Position numbers and translations under genes: made by a program. Below the pieces are notes generated by a model. It made no database searches. It saw only the letters and a program-made list of their open reading frames with translations, and was not told the DNA's origin. From the NCBI GenBank assembly GCA_937927825.1, contig CALFWV010000211.1:1-33049 (forward strand): a stretch of 33,049 nucleotides of DNA, given 5' to 3'. Numbering within the stretch: position 1 is the stretch's first letter; every line of letters starts with the position of its first letter. Positions 24,540-31,688 of this stretch are shown here, piece after piece. This stretch comes from an uncultured Caulobacterales bacterium (GTDB lineage: Bacteria; Pseudomonadota; Alphaproteobacteria; Caulobacterales; Maricaulaceae).

Positions 24540-25489
24540 CGGGACCGCCCCACAAAATCACCCCGGTTTTGATTGGCAAGTTCCTGCAAGAACACGGTGA
24601 GTTTTTTATCGGAGGTATAATCCCCAATTGCGACAGTATGAATTTCGGCACGGCCCCGGTTGCGCAAAGTCACATTACGGATAATCGCGCCGGGCTTTCC
24701 GTCATCCGGCGCGCCGTCACTCATGAGAATTATAGCTTCGGGGCGCAAATTCATTGTCCGAATAAGGGCGCCCTGTGTCGGCGTCCCGCCCCCGAACCGC
24801 CGGGGCATACTGTCCACAAAAGCGCGGGCCCGAGACAAAGTTGCGCTATCCGCCCGCACGAGCTGCCCATTTGACGGGAAGCTGTCATACGTCGGGCCGC
24901 CGCGATATCCGATGATAGCAAAGCGATTATCCGGCCGCATTTGGGCTAGGATTTCATTCAGAGCTTGCGTGACTTTGGATCGATGTGCCTGCATCGACCC
25001 TGACATGTCGACAAGAATAACCACGTCGCGCTTATCCGTGGCAAGGCCGAGAATCGAGAACGGGACGCCGCGATTGATAGAGCGGGGCGGCTCGGGGGGT
25101 TCGGGACGCGGGGTGGGCGTGGGGTCAGGAATCGGCTCGGGCTGCGGCTGGGGGTCCGGCACTTCGACTTCGGCCATGGCTTTCAGAACTTCTGCGAGCT
25201 TGGCCTCGGTCTCGCTCATTTCGACTTCTTTGGTCAGATATTGTTTATCCAAAAAGCGAATTTCACTTTGCAGCGCGCGAATGACGGACATGTCGGTGCG
25301 CGTGCTTTCGGCTGCAAATCGGCGTTTGCGAACTTGCTCTTCCAGCTCCTCCATGGACACATCCGTACCCCCTAATTTATAATAGGGGAAAAGCACCAGC
25401 ACGATGAGGATAAACGCGCCCAGCGCCGCCGCGAACAAGTCGAGCGCCGAGATTGAAAAGACCGCAATATTACGCCGTTGCGATCGCAG
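24536..25489 (-). CDS. Membrane-anchored vWA protein 1 (intact MIDAS)
   Basis: A 317-residue protein if begun at CTG 25489. The frame has no ATG or GTG early enough, and a start at TTG 25436-25438 would cut through the membrane segment. The CTG start gives a basic N-terminus RSQRRNIAVFSISALDLFAA that aligns with vWA protein 2, and lies one base after the stop of the upstream gene. The membrane segment (about 12-36) contains Asp17. A coiled coil (about 45-108) and a Pro-rich linker (111-135: PQPQPEPIPDPTPTP) follow. The vWA domain (about 142-317) has a complete MIDAS: DMSGSM (Asp161, Ser163, Ser165), GGGTPT (Thr236) and MSDGAPDD (Asp258). It probably partners vWA protein 2 in the channel complex. 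Confidence 0.88.
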   Translation of the reverse strand: MRSQRRNIAVFSISALDLFAAALGAFILIVLVLFPYYKLGGTDVSMEELEEQVRKRRFAAESTRTDMSVIRALQSEIRFLDKQYLTKEVEMSETEAKLAEVLKAMAEVEVPDPQPQPEPIPDPTPTPRPEPPEPPRSINRGVPFSILGLATDKRDVVILVDMSGSMQAHRSKVTQALNEILAQMRPDNRFAIIGYRGGPTYDSFPSNGQLVRADSATLSRARAFVDSMPRRFGGGTPTQGALIRTMNLRPEAIILMSDGAPDDGKPGAIIRNVTLRNRGRAEIHTVAIGDYTSDKKLTVFLQELANQNRGDFVGRSR

Positions 25490-25490
25490 G

Positions 25491-26321
25491 TTAGTAGCCC
25501 CCGGTAAAAATCCGCAAGAGGCGGTAAAGCCGCTCTTGCTTTGCCCGTTCCTGAGCGGCCTTGTTCATATCGTCGGAGAGCTGAATGGAATCGCCGAGAA
25601 TTTCCCGATCCATTTCAGAATTAATCACGTCATTCGAGCGCGCAAGACGTCCATCAAGATCGTCCATAAAGAGCGTTTCGAGCTCTGCTATATCTGTTTC
25701 AAACGCTGAAAATTCAACGGCGTCACGTTGCTTTACCAAGCTGCGGGAATAGCTACGCGCCGCATTGGCCCAGACAGCATCTCCATCTGCGCCGAGGCGG
25801 GAGAGGCTTTCAGATAAAATTTGGCGCAAGAAAAGCGCGTCCTCAGCAATGGCTGTATTTAGCTCGGGGTTCGCCAAACTTCCGTCAAATGCGAGTAAAC
25901 TATCGGTTTGGCCCTCAATAAACACATCGCAGGCTGTCGCAAAGTCGACGAGATGGTTCATGCTGGAAACAATGATTTCCGGCGCAGCCTGCCGCAAGAC
26001 CGGATTGGCAATATCTTCGATTACAGAAAGAACGGGCGTCCCGGGCTCCACCGGCGGCTGTCCGTAATGCGTGAACAGAGCGCGGGTCTGATCATCCGCG
26101 CCGTAAGCCACATCGCCGACCAATTTAAAAAACTGATAGCGCGCCGTCGGGTCATCCGTCGGGAAGTCCGCCATTTGCGTAATACACCGATCTTGATTTT
26201 GCGCAGCCACAGGTCTGGCATCGGTCAAGCCATACAGCTCGTCCGTTGTCGCGGCCTCTTGTGCGGCGGCGGTCACCGGCAAAATCAAAGCCGCAGAGAG
26301 GATAAGGGTGAGGCGCAACAT
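25491..26321 (-). CDS. Secreted/periplasmic protein of unknown function
   Basis: A 276-residue protein with a clear signal peptide (MLRLTLILSAALILPVTAAAQEA, cleavage probably after AAA near 20). The mature part is mainly helical and acidic, with two cysteines (in RCITQM and ATACDVF) that could form a disulfide. The C-terminus is charged: KAAQERAKQERLYRLLRIF. No family is recognised. Its ATG overlaps the lipoprotein stop by one base (TAATG), and the vWA gene follows immediately, so it belongs to the operon and probably works in the periplasm with those domains. Confidence 0.8.
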   Translation of the reverse strand: MLRLTLILSAALILPVTAAAQEAATTDELYGLTDARPVAAQNQDRCITQMADFPTDDPTARYQFFKLVGDVAYGADDQTRALFTHYGQPPVEPGTPVLSVIEDIANPVLRQAAPEIIVSSMNHLVDFATACDVFIEGQTDSLLAFDGSLANPELNTAIAEDALFLRQILSESLSRLGADGDAVWANAARSYSRSLVKQRDAVEFSAFETDIAELETLFMDDLDGRLARSNDVINSEMDREILGDSIQLSDDMNKAAQERAKQERLYRLLRIFTGGY

Positions 26322-28285
26322 TAGTTTACCGCTCCGCCATTCAGGCCGTCAAATGGGGAGGCGGCCTTTTGGGTGGACGCACCCGTGTCGACACCGGATA
26401 CAAAATGACGGGTTTTATCTTCGCGGCCGGATTGACTGACGCGGACCGTGCCGTCCGGACGCCCTTGGGCGAAATTTCCTTCATAGGACACACTGCCAAT
26501 AGAGGTATGACGGATCATCAAGCCGGGACCGTCGGCATAGCCATTTTTCGCATAGCCATAATATTCCATAACCTCATCCCCGGATTCGAGGACGCCTGCA
26601 CCCGACCCATTTGCCAAGCCGCCATCACAGACACCTAACCAAGTGCCGCGTTTTGCGCCGCCCGGCTCCAAATAGGCGCATTGGGTCGCCACTGTATCCA
26701 AGGACCGCTGACGGGATGCGTAAAGATCCTGGAGCTTGGCCTGTAAATCTTCGTAGCGAATGGCGGTGATGGTCTCATTCGAATCCAGCAAATCCACAGT
26801 CACCGTTGTCTGCTGCTCCAACGCCGGGACGATAGAGTTGAGGAAATTTGTCCCGACCTGTTGTGACAGCCGCGCCTTTGACCCCGCTTCCGTGGCCGCA
26901 AATATACCGCCTTGAATCATGGCTGAACTGGCCGCAGCGCGTGAGCGCTGACGCCGGATGCAGTCATTATATTCACGTTGGGATCGCGCTTCGCGGCAGT
27001 TTGAACCGCCGCCCGCCGTCGCGACCCCGCCCGCAACAGAGGCGATAGCCATTAAGGTTGCCATATTTTGCTGCCGCGCCAAGGCCCGGCGCTTTTCCAG
27101 AACTTTGTGCTCGGCAGAAATCATATCTCGGACTTGCGCGCCGAGTTCGCCATTATGGATGCCGTCAAAAATACGCAGAGATTGTACGGATAAATATTTC
27201 CGCTGTGCATCCAGCAGACGCTCGGCATAGGCTTCGCGGGCGGCGTAATCATCTTCGTCGCTTCCGACAAAGGTCAGCGCGGCAAGACTGGGGTCAAATT
27301 CTGCAATACTGGCGGCGCGGCCCATCATGATGGCTTTGTCCGTATCCAGCCCGTTGATCAGCGCAACAATTCGGCGGGATAAGGCATCTGTATAGACCCC
27401 GTCTAAAGGATCGACGCTGCCATCGCTCGCGCCTTTCAATAGCGCCATTTCGGACACCGGAATACGAACCTTTTCAACGGGCAAAACCATGGCCGCATTC
27501 GTATCAGAACGGGTTGCCAAGGATTGGACGGAAACGGCCTGCGGCGTATCATTTGTAATGTAAGAAATGAAATCCAGCTCCGGGATGACCGGATCGAAAT
27601 TTCCTTTTTGCAGGGCGTCAATTGTTTGCAGCGCCGCCTCACGCCCTTCCGCCGCCGCGCGGGAGACCAGCGGACGAGAAGCCATCAAAAGACCATGGGT
27701 CGGCGCGCTGGCGCGGTGATCCGTGCGGACCGTCACCAAAGGCGTTACCAAATCCCCAAAGGTCAGCGGGACGTCGCCCATCATTTTCTTACTGTCAGGG
27801 AAACTATAGGTCGCGAAATCAATCGACACGACAGCGGGTAAATCCTCTGCGGCCGTCAGCGGCTCAGAGGTCAGCTCTCCGCCCGGGCCCAGCTTAATCG
27901 CATGCGGCGAAAGCAGCACGCCATGTTCAGGCAGTTTGGCGGCAAGTTCTTTATAAAGCGAGAGCGCAAAATAATTGGATTTGACGACGGAACTATCGGC
28001 GACGGCCACCGTCTCAATCGTATTGGTGACGCCTTTTCCTGTCGACCCGCCAATCGCGCGTTTTGCATAGGCGCGGTGGAACGCGTCCTTGGCGTCGGTT
28101 TCGACAATGGCAGGATAGCGAATCACGGCCAACACGCCGCCCTCCGGAATATCGGCGCGCAAGGCTTCTTGCGGCACGGATTTTGTCACGACCGAGGATT
28201 TTATGCCCTTCGCCGTCGAGGCACAGCCCGTGGCCAATGCGCCAAGCGCGAGAAGAGAAGACGCGAGTAAAACTTGTTTCATCAT
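26321..28285 (-). CDS. Large lipoprotein with glycine-zipper-like segment and MORN-like C-terminus
   Basis: A 654-residue protein, the first gene of the seven-gene operon. The signal sequence ends in a lipobox LATGC with Cys21, indicating a lipid-anchored envelope protein, probably in the outer membrane. Residues about 40-330 contain beta-rich segments (GGVLAVIRYPAIVE, LPAVVSIDFATYSFP) without a recognised fold. A helical region follows, then a small-residue stretch MATLMAIASVAGGVATAGGG. The C-terminal region has MORN-like units (RGTWLGVCDGGLANGSGAGV, YYGYAKNGYADGPGLMI, SYEGNFAQGRPDGTVRVSQSG). M1 and M2 are both possible starts. The 123-base divergent spacer to the SGNH gene should hold the operon promoter, which I could not define. 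Confidence 0.85.
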   Translation of the reverse strand: MMKQVLLASSLLALGALATGCASTAKGIKSSVVTKSVPQEALRADIPEGGVLAVIRYPAIVETDAKDAFHRAYAKRAIGGSTGKGVTNTIETVAVADSSVVKSNYFALSLYKELAAKLPEHGVLLSPHAIKLGPGGELTSEPLTAAEDLPAVVSIDFATYSFPDSKKMMGDVPLTFGDLVTPLVTVRTDHRASAPTHGLLMASRPLVSRAAAEGREAALQTIDALQKGNFDPVIPELDFISYITNDTPQAVSVQSLATRSDTNAAMVLPVEKVRIPVSEMALLKGASDGSVDPLDGVYTDALSRRIVALINGLDTDKAIMMGRAASIAEFDPSLAALTFVGSDEDDYAAREAYAERLLDAQRKYLSVQSLRIFDGIHNGELGAQVRDMISAEHKVLEKRRALARQQNMATLMAIASVAGGVATAGGGSNCREARSQREYNDCIRRQRSRAAASSAMIQGGIFAATEAGSKARLSQQVGTNFLNSIVPALEQQTTVTVDLLDSNETITAIRYEDLQAKLQDLYASRQRSLDTVATQCAYLEPGGAKRGTWLGVCDGGLANGSGAGVLESGDEVMEYYGYAKNGYADGPGLMIRHTSIGSVSYEGNFAQGRPDGTVRVSQSGREDKTRHFVSGVDTGASTQKAASPFDGLNGGAVN

Positions 28286-28408
28286 GACGCGGCCTTAGAA
28301 AATCCTGGATTAACCTTTGCTGAAGGAAATTTTAGGGGTGCGCAAGTTACGGACTGCTTATGTAGCGCAATATTGATGCCCGATTACAAAGCTCTATAGG
28401 TTGTTGCC

Positions 28409-29029
28409 ATGAGCACAAAACAAAAACATATTACGCTGGCTGGCGATTCCATTTTCGATAATGACGGTTACGTGCCGAATGAACCCGGCGTTATTACGCA
28501 GTTGAGAACATCAATACCCAAGGATTGGTCCGCCACGAAGATCGCTGTTGACGGAGATTGCATCCGTCACGTGTATAGCCGTGTGACGGATTTTCCGGAT
28601 TACATCACGGATTTGGTCCTTAGCATCGGGGGAAATGATGCTCTTGGGTATTCTTCTGCGTTGAACAACGCCAAATCGCCGAACGATATTCCCAGTCTTG
28701 TAGCAAAACCAGCAGCCGAGTTTCGCGCGAATTATAAGGCTCTACTGAGCCACCTCAGCACGTTGAATTGTACCCTTCACGTCTGCACGATCTATACAGC
28801 TGTGCCGTTTGAAGACCCGCTCTGGCGTCAATACGTGCCTCTGGCTCTCGGACTCTTCAACACGATTATCAAAGAGGAAGCAAAAGCCCTGGGTGTCGGC
28901 GTCATCGAGATTGATAAAGTTTGCGTTGACGATGCCGATTATTCAAAAGCCTCGCCGATAGAGCCATCTGCGATTGGGGGACAAAAAATCGTCGATGAGA
29001 TTATTCAACACCTTCAAAACAAACCCTAG
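28409..29029 (+). CDS. SGNH/GDSL-type hydrolase-like protein
   Basis: A 206-residue soluble protein with no signal peptide. Block I is LAGDSIFDN with the candidate nucleophile Ser14; the glycine block may be VDGDCIRH; block III is SIGGNDAL with Asn76. The C-terminal block normally reads DxxHP, but here the corresponding stretch is SPIEPSAIGGQKIVDEI, with no His visible. The protein is therefore of the SGNH fold but may use another base. It could be an esterase or acyl-hydrolase; substrate unknown. It is convergent with bolA, sharing the palindromic CTAG so that both genes end in TAG. Confidence 0.85.
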   Translation: MSTKQKHITLAGDSIFDNDGYVPNEPGVITQLRTSIPKDWSATKIAVDGDCIRHVYSRVTDFPDYITDLVLSIGGNDALGYSSALNNAKSPNDIPSLVAKPAAEFRANYKALLSHLSTLNCTLHVCTIYTAVPFEDPLWRQYVPLALGLFNTIIKEEAKALGVGVIEIDKVCVDDADYSKASPIEPSAIGGQKIVDEIIQHLQNKP

Positions 29030-29331
29030 TCCGCTTTCGCCTCCAGCGAGAAGGCGTGTAGGCGGTCGACTTCCTCAGAGACCGTCTCCAGCACGGCGCG
29101 GTGTTTGGCGAACGTGTTCATCCCGGCAAATTCCGCCGCCGTAATGACCACGTGAATATGGGTCTCGGCGCTCATATCTTTATCGGGAAATGCGGCTTTA
29201 TGTTCCGCGGCGCCGCCGTGCCCGCTGTGTAAATGCGACTGGTCCTGCACGTCCAACTGCGACGGAGTGAACCTTGCCTCCAGTTTTCCCTTGATTGCCT
29301 CTGCCAAAATGCCCATCTTGCGCGGTCCCAT
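29026..29331 (-). CDS. bolA: BolA family protein
   Basis: A 101-residue BolA-like protein. Characteristic are DQSHLHSGHGGAAEH (the BolA loop with histidines), ETHIHVVITAAEFAGMNTFAKHRAVLETV and the final DRLHAFSLEAKA. BolA proteins pair with monothiol glutaredoxins to handle [2Fe-2S] clusters. An internal ATG at 29316 is an alternative start. The gene is divergent from the J-domain gene with only 32 bases between the two starts, so the promoters must overlap. A bolA-dnaJ-cobS neighbourhood is familiar in alphaproteobacteria. Confidence 0.9.
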   Translation of the reverse strand: MGPRKMGILAEAIKGKLEARFTPSQLDVQDQSHLHSGHGGAAEHKAAFPDKDMSAETHIHVVITAAEFAGMNTFAKHRAVLETVSEEVDRLHAFSLEAKAD

Positions 29332-29363
29332 CTGTTCAATAACTTTTCTACAAGATCTTATCT

Positions 29364-29984
29364 ATGGCGTCCGGCTACGAATATGAACCCAAAGGCATTG
29401 ATATTAGCATCAGCGCCGCGAAAGCAAAAAAGAAGAAAAAGCCGACGGAGCTGCCCTGTGAATGGGCCGGTTGTGCGGAAAAGGGCGGCTGTAAAGCGCC
29501 GAAATCACCGGATCGTCTGCGCGATTATTTCAATTTCTGCACCAAACATGCGCGGGAATATAATAAGAACTGGAACTTCTTTAACGGCATGACCGATGAA
29601 GATATTCAGGAGTGGCAAGTCGGCGCACGTCACGGGCATCGCCCGACATGGGATGTTCGCAAAAATACGGGCGAACGCGCACAAGCCCAGCGCAAGCGCC
29701 GCGCGGGTCATACCTCTGCCACGTCCGAAGGCTATAACATCTTTGGCGACGGCAAAGAGGAACAGACCGAAGCGCCGCGTCGCCGCCTGTCCAAAATGCA
29801 GCAAAAGGCCCTCAATGATTTGGGCCTCGATGATACGGCCACGAAATCGGATGTGCGCAAACGCTATACCCAACTCGTTAAACAGCTTCATCCCGATGCG
29901 AACCAAGGCAAACGCAATACGGAAGAAAGCTTCCAGCGCGTCGTGTCCGCCATGAAAGTGTTGAAAACGACGAATTTGGGCTAG
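29364..29984 (+). CDS. J-domain (DnaJ-like) protein
   Basis: A 206-residue protein with a C-terminal J domain (about 150-204). It runs NDLGLDDTATKSDVRKRYTQ then LVKQLHPDAN with the HPD tripeptide at 176-178, which stimulates DnaK ATPase. The N-terminal part has a lysine run (20-26) and Cys32, Cys37, Cys43, Cys59 and His62, a possible but unproven metal site, plus YFNFCTKHAREYNKNWNFF. There is no Gly/Phe region or classic zinc finger, so it is a specialised type III J protein. GtrA follows within 4 bases and cobS shortly after. Confidence 0.93.
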   Translation: MASGYEYEPKGIDISISAAKAKKKKKPTELPCEWAGCAEKGGCKAPKSPDRLRDYFNFCTKHAREYNKNWNFFNGMTDEDIQEWQVGARHGHRPTWDVRKNTGERAQAQRKRRAGHTSATSEGYNIFGDGKEEQTEAPRRRLSKMQQKALNDLGLDDTATKSDVRKRYTQLVKQLHPDANQGKRNTEESFQRVVSAMKVLKTTNLG

Positions 29985-29987
29985 CGC

Positions 29988-30359
29988 GTGAAAAGCCGAA
30001 TTGGGCGTTATCTGACGGCAGGGCTAGGCACGGTCGGGCTTTATGTCGGCGGCGTTTGGTTCGGGACGGAGGTGCTGGACCTGTCCGTGCGCCCGACCAA
30101 TGCGTTTTTCTATTTTTTGGCGACGCTGATCTCATTTGGATTAAATTACATATGGGTGTTTGCGTCAAAAGCGCGTCCGGGCAACGCGCTTACCCTATTC
30201 ATATTGCTGCAAGCGGTGGGCGTTGGACTGAACGTGATTTGGGTCGAGGCCGGCCTGCATTTCACCTCTCTCTATCCTTGGGTGATCGCCGCGGCTTATT
30301 TTGCCGCATGGCCCTTTCTGTCATTCTCCATGCAGAAGCGATATATCTTCAATCGATAA
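29988..30359 (+). CDS. GtrA-like family membrane protein
   Basis: A 123-residue protein with four membrane segments. It begins at a GTG three bases after the J-domain gene stop. The GtrA pattern RYLTAGLGTVGLYVGGVWF, ATLISFGLNYIWVF and the closing FLSFSMQKRYIFNR is recognisable. GtrA-like proteins are linked to translocation of lipid-linked sugars or other polyprenyl-phosphate substrates. No sugar transferase is nearby, so the partner is unknown. Confidence 0.85.
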   Translation: MKSRIGRYLTAGLGTVGLYVGGVWFGTEVLDLSVRPTNAFFYFLATLISFGLNYIWVFASKARPGNALTLFILLQAVGVGLNVIWVEAGLHFTSLYPWVIAAAYFAAWPFLSFSMQKRYIFNR

Positions 30360-30422
30360 GGTTGGATTTACCGTAAGCAAGCGGTAGGCTAGGCGTTAAG
30401 AAAATTCCGGAAAGACGTTCAC

Positions 30423-31409
30423 ATGACTGACTCTCAATTTCCCCTGTTTGCGCCTGACACGACTGTCTCCGCGCGCGAAACCTTTGGTGTTGATTTCGAC
30501 ATGGAGATTCCGGCCTTTTCCAAGCGCAGCGAACATGTGCCGGAAATTGACGACGCCTATCGGTTCGACAGCCGCACGACCCAAGCCATTTGCGCGGGCT
30601 TTGCCTATGATCGCCGCGTCATGGTACAGGGCTATCACGGGACAGGGAAATCCACCCATATTGAACAAGTCGCCGCACGGCTGAATTGGCCGCTCGTGCG
30701 GATTAACCTCGACAGCCATGTGTCGCGGATTGATCTCATTGGGAAAGACGCGATTGTTTTGAAAGACGGCAAGCAGATTACGGAATTCCGCGAAGGGCTG
30801 CTGCCCTGGGCGCTACAAAATCCGGTCGCGCTAACCTTTGACGAATATGATGCGGGCCGCCCCGACGTCATGTTTGTGATTCAGCGCATTTTGGAAGCGC
30901 AAGGCCGCCTGACCTTGCTCGACCAGAATAAAGTCATCACCCCACATCCCGCGTTCCGCATTTTCGCGACGACCAACACGGTGGGCCTCGGCGATACAAC
31001 GGGTTTGTATCACGGCACGCAGCAAATTAACCAAGGCCAGATGGACCGCTGGTCCGTGGTGTGCCAGCTCAATTATCTCGCCCATGACGAAGAAGAGAAA
31101 ATTGTCCTCGCGAAAAGCCCCGCTTACGATACGCCCGAAGGCCGCGACCTGCTCGCCTCCATGGTGCGCGTTGCCGATATGACCCGCAACAGCTTTATCG
31201 CTGGTGATATTTCGACCGTCATGTCCCCGCGAACCGTCATGAACTGGGCCGAAAACGCCCGCATTTTCGACGGCGACATCGCCCAAGCCTTCCGCCTGAC
31301 CTTCCTGAATAAATGCGACGAGCTCGAACGCCCAATCATCAGCGAATTTTTCCAACGCGCCTTTGGCAGTGAGTTAGAGGAGAGCGCGGTTACGGTAATG
31401 GTCGCGTAG
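30423..31409 (+). CDS. cobS: Cobaltochelatase-type AAA+ subunit CobS
   Basis: A 328-residue MoxR-like AAA+ ATPase. After the CobS-type N-terminus ([38 protein letters not shown]) come Walker [10 protein letters not shown] (70-78), Walker [10 protein letters not shown] (135-143) and the sensor region [32 protein letters not shown] and [15 protein letters not shown] complete the match. CobS and CobT form the chaperone part of aerobic cobaltochelatase, which inserts cobalt in B12 synthesis. No cobT (vWA-containing partner) or cobN is in the window downstream, unlike the usual cobS-cobT pairing. Confidence 0.92.
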   Translation: MTDSQFPLFAPDTTVSARETFGVDFDMEIPAFSKRSEHVPEIDDAYRFDSRTTQAICAGFAYDRRVMVQGYHGTGKSTHIEQVAARLNWPLVRINLDSHVSRIDLIGKDAIVLKDGKQITEFREGLLPWALQNPVALTFDEYDAGRPDVMFVIQRILEAQGRLTLLDQNKVITPHPAFRIFATTNTVGLGDTTGLYHGTQQINQGQMDRWSVVCQLNYLAHDEEEKIVLAKSPAYDTPEGRDLLASMVRVADMTRNSFIAGDISTVMSPRTVMNWAENARIFDGDIAQAFRLTFLNKCDELERPIISEFFQRAFGSELEESAVTVMVA

Positions 31410-31422
31410 TGGCAAGGCGAGG

Positions 31423-31656
31423 TCAATTTAACGCTAAATCTAAATTTCTATCAGTACTTAAAGACCACCCCGATACAAGAATGACCTCTATCCCTATTTG
31501 TAATTTCAGACCCGGGCTCGGCGTGGATTTCATAAACCCGTCATCAGCAAAAACGACACGAGCTTTGCCGAAGCCTTCGACCCGTTCACCCGTAGGAATG
31601 TGAAGCATATGAGAGTTGCGCGTCTTGACCGCCGCGCCCATAATCAGAACCACCAC
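31423..31656 (-). CDS. Possible small divergent protein (77 aa)
   Basis: A minus-strand frame from GTG 31656, with AAAGGA six bases upstream, encodes VVLIMGAAVKTRNSHMLHIP and then GERVEGFGKARVVFADDGFM, ending STDRNLDLALN. The first half has GC-rich third positions like neighbouring genes. It fills the otherwise empty 279-base space between cobS and the next plus-strand gene and would be divergent from that gene by 32 bases. A distant OB-fold/NfeD-like pattern (GKARV...G.EVILVSG) is only an impression. It may be a remnant or non-coding. Confidence 0.35.
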   Translation of the reverse strand: MVVLIMGAAVKTRNSHMLHIPTGERVEGFGKARVVFADDGFMKSTPSPGLKLQIGIEVILVSGWSLSTDRNLDLALN

Positions 31657-31688
31657 GCCGGGTCCTTTGGCGGGGAAGGATGATTGTG

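Noticed and set aside
19897-28285. Zorya-type anti-phage defence system
   Set aside because: A MotA-like channel is present, but there is no OmpA/MotB-like ZorB and no helicase or nuclease partner, and the accessory genes are envelope proteins.
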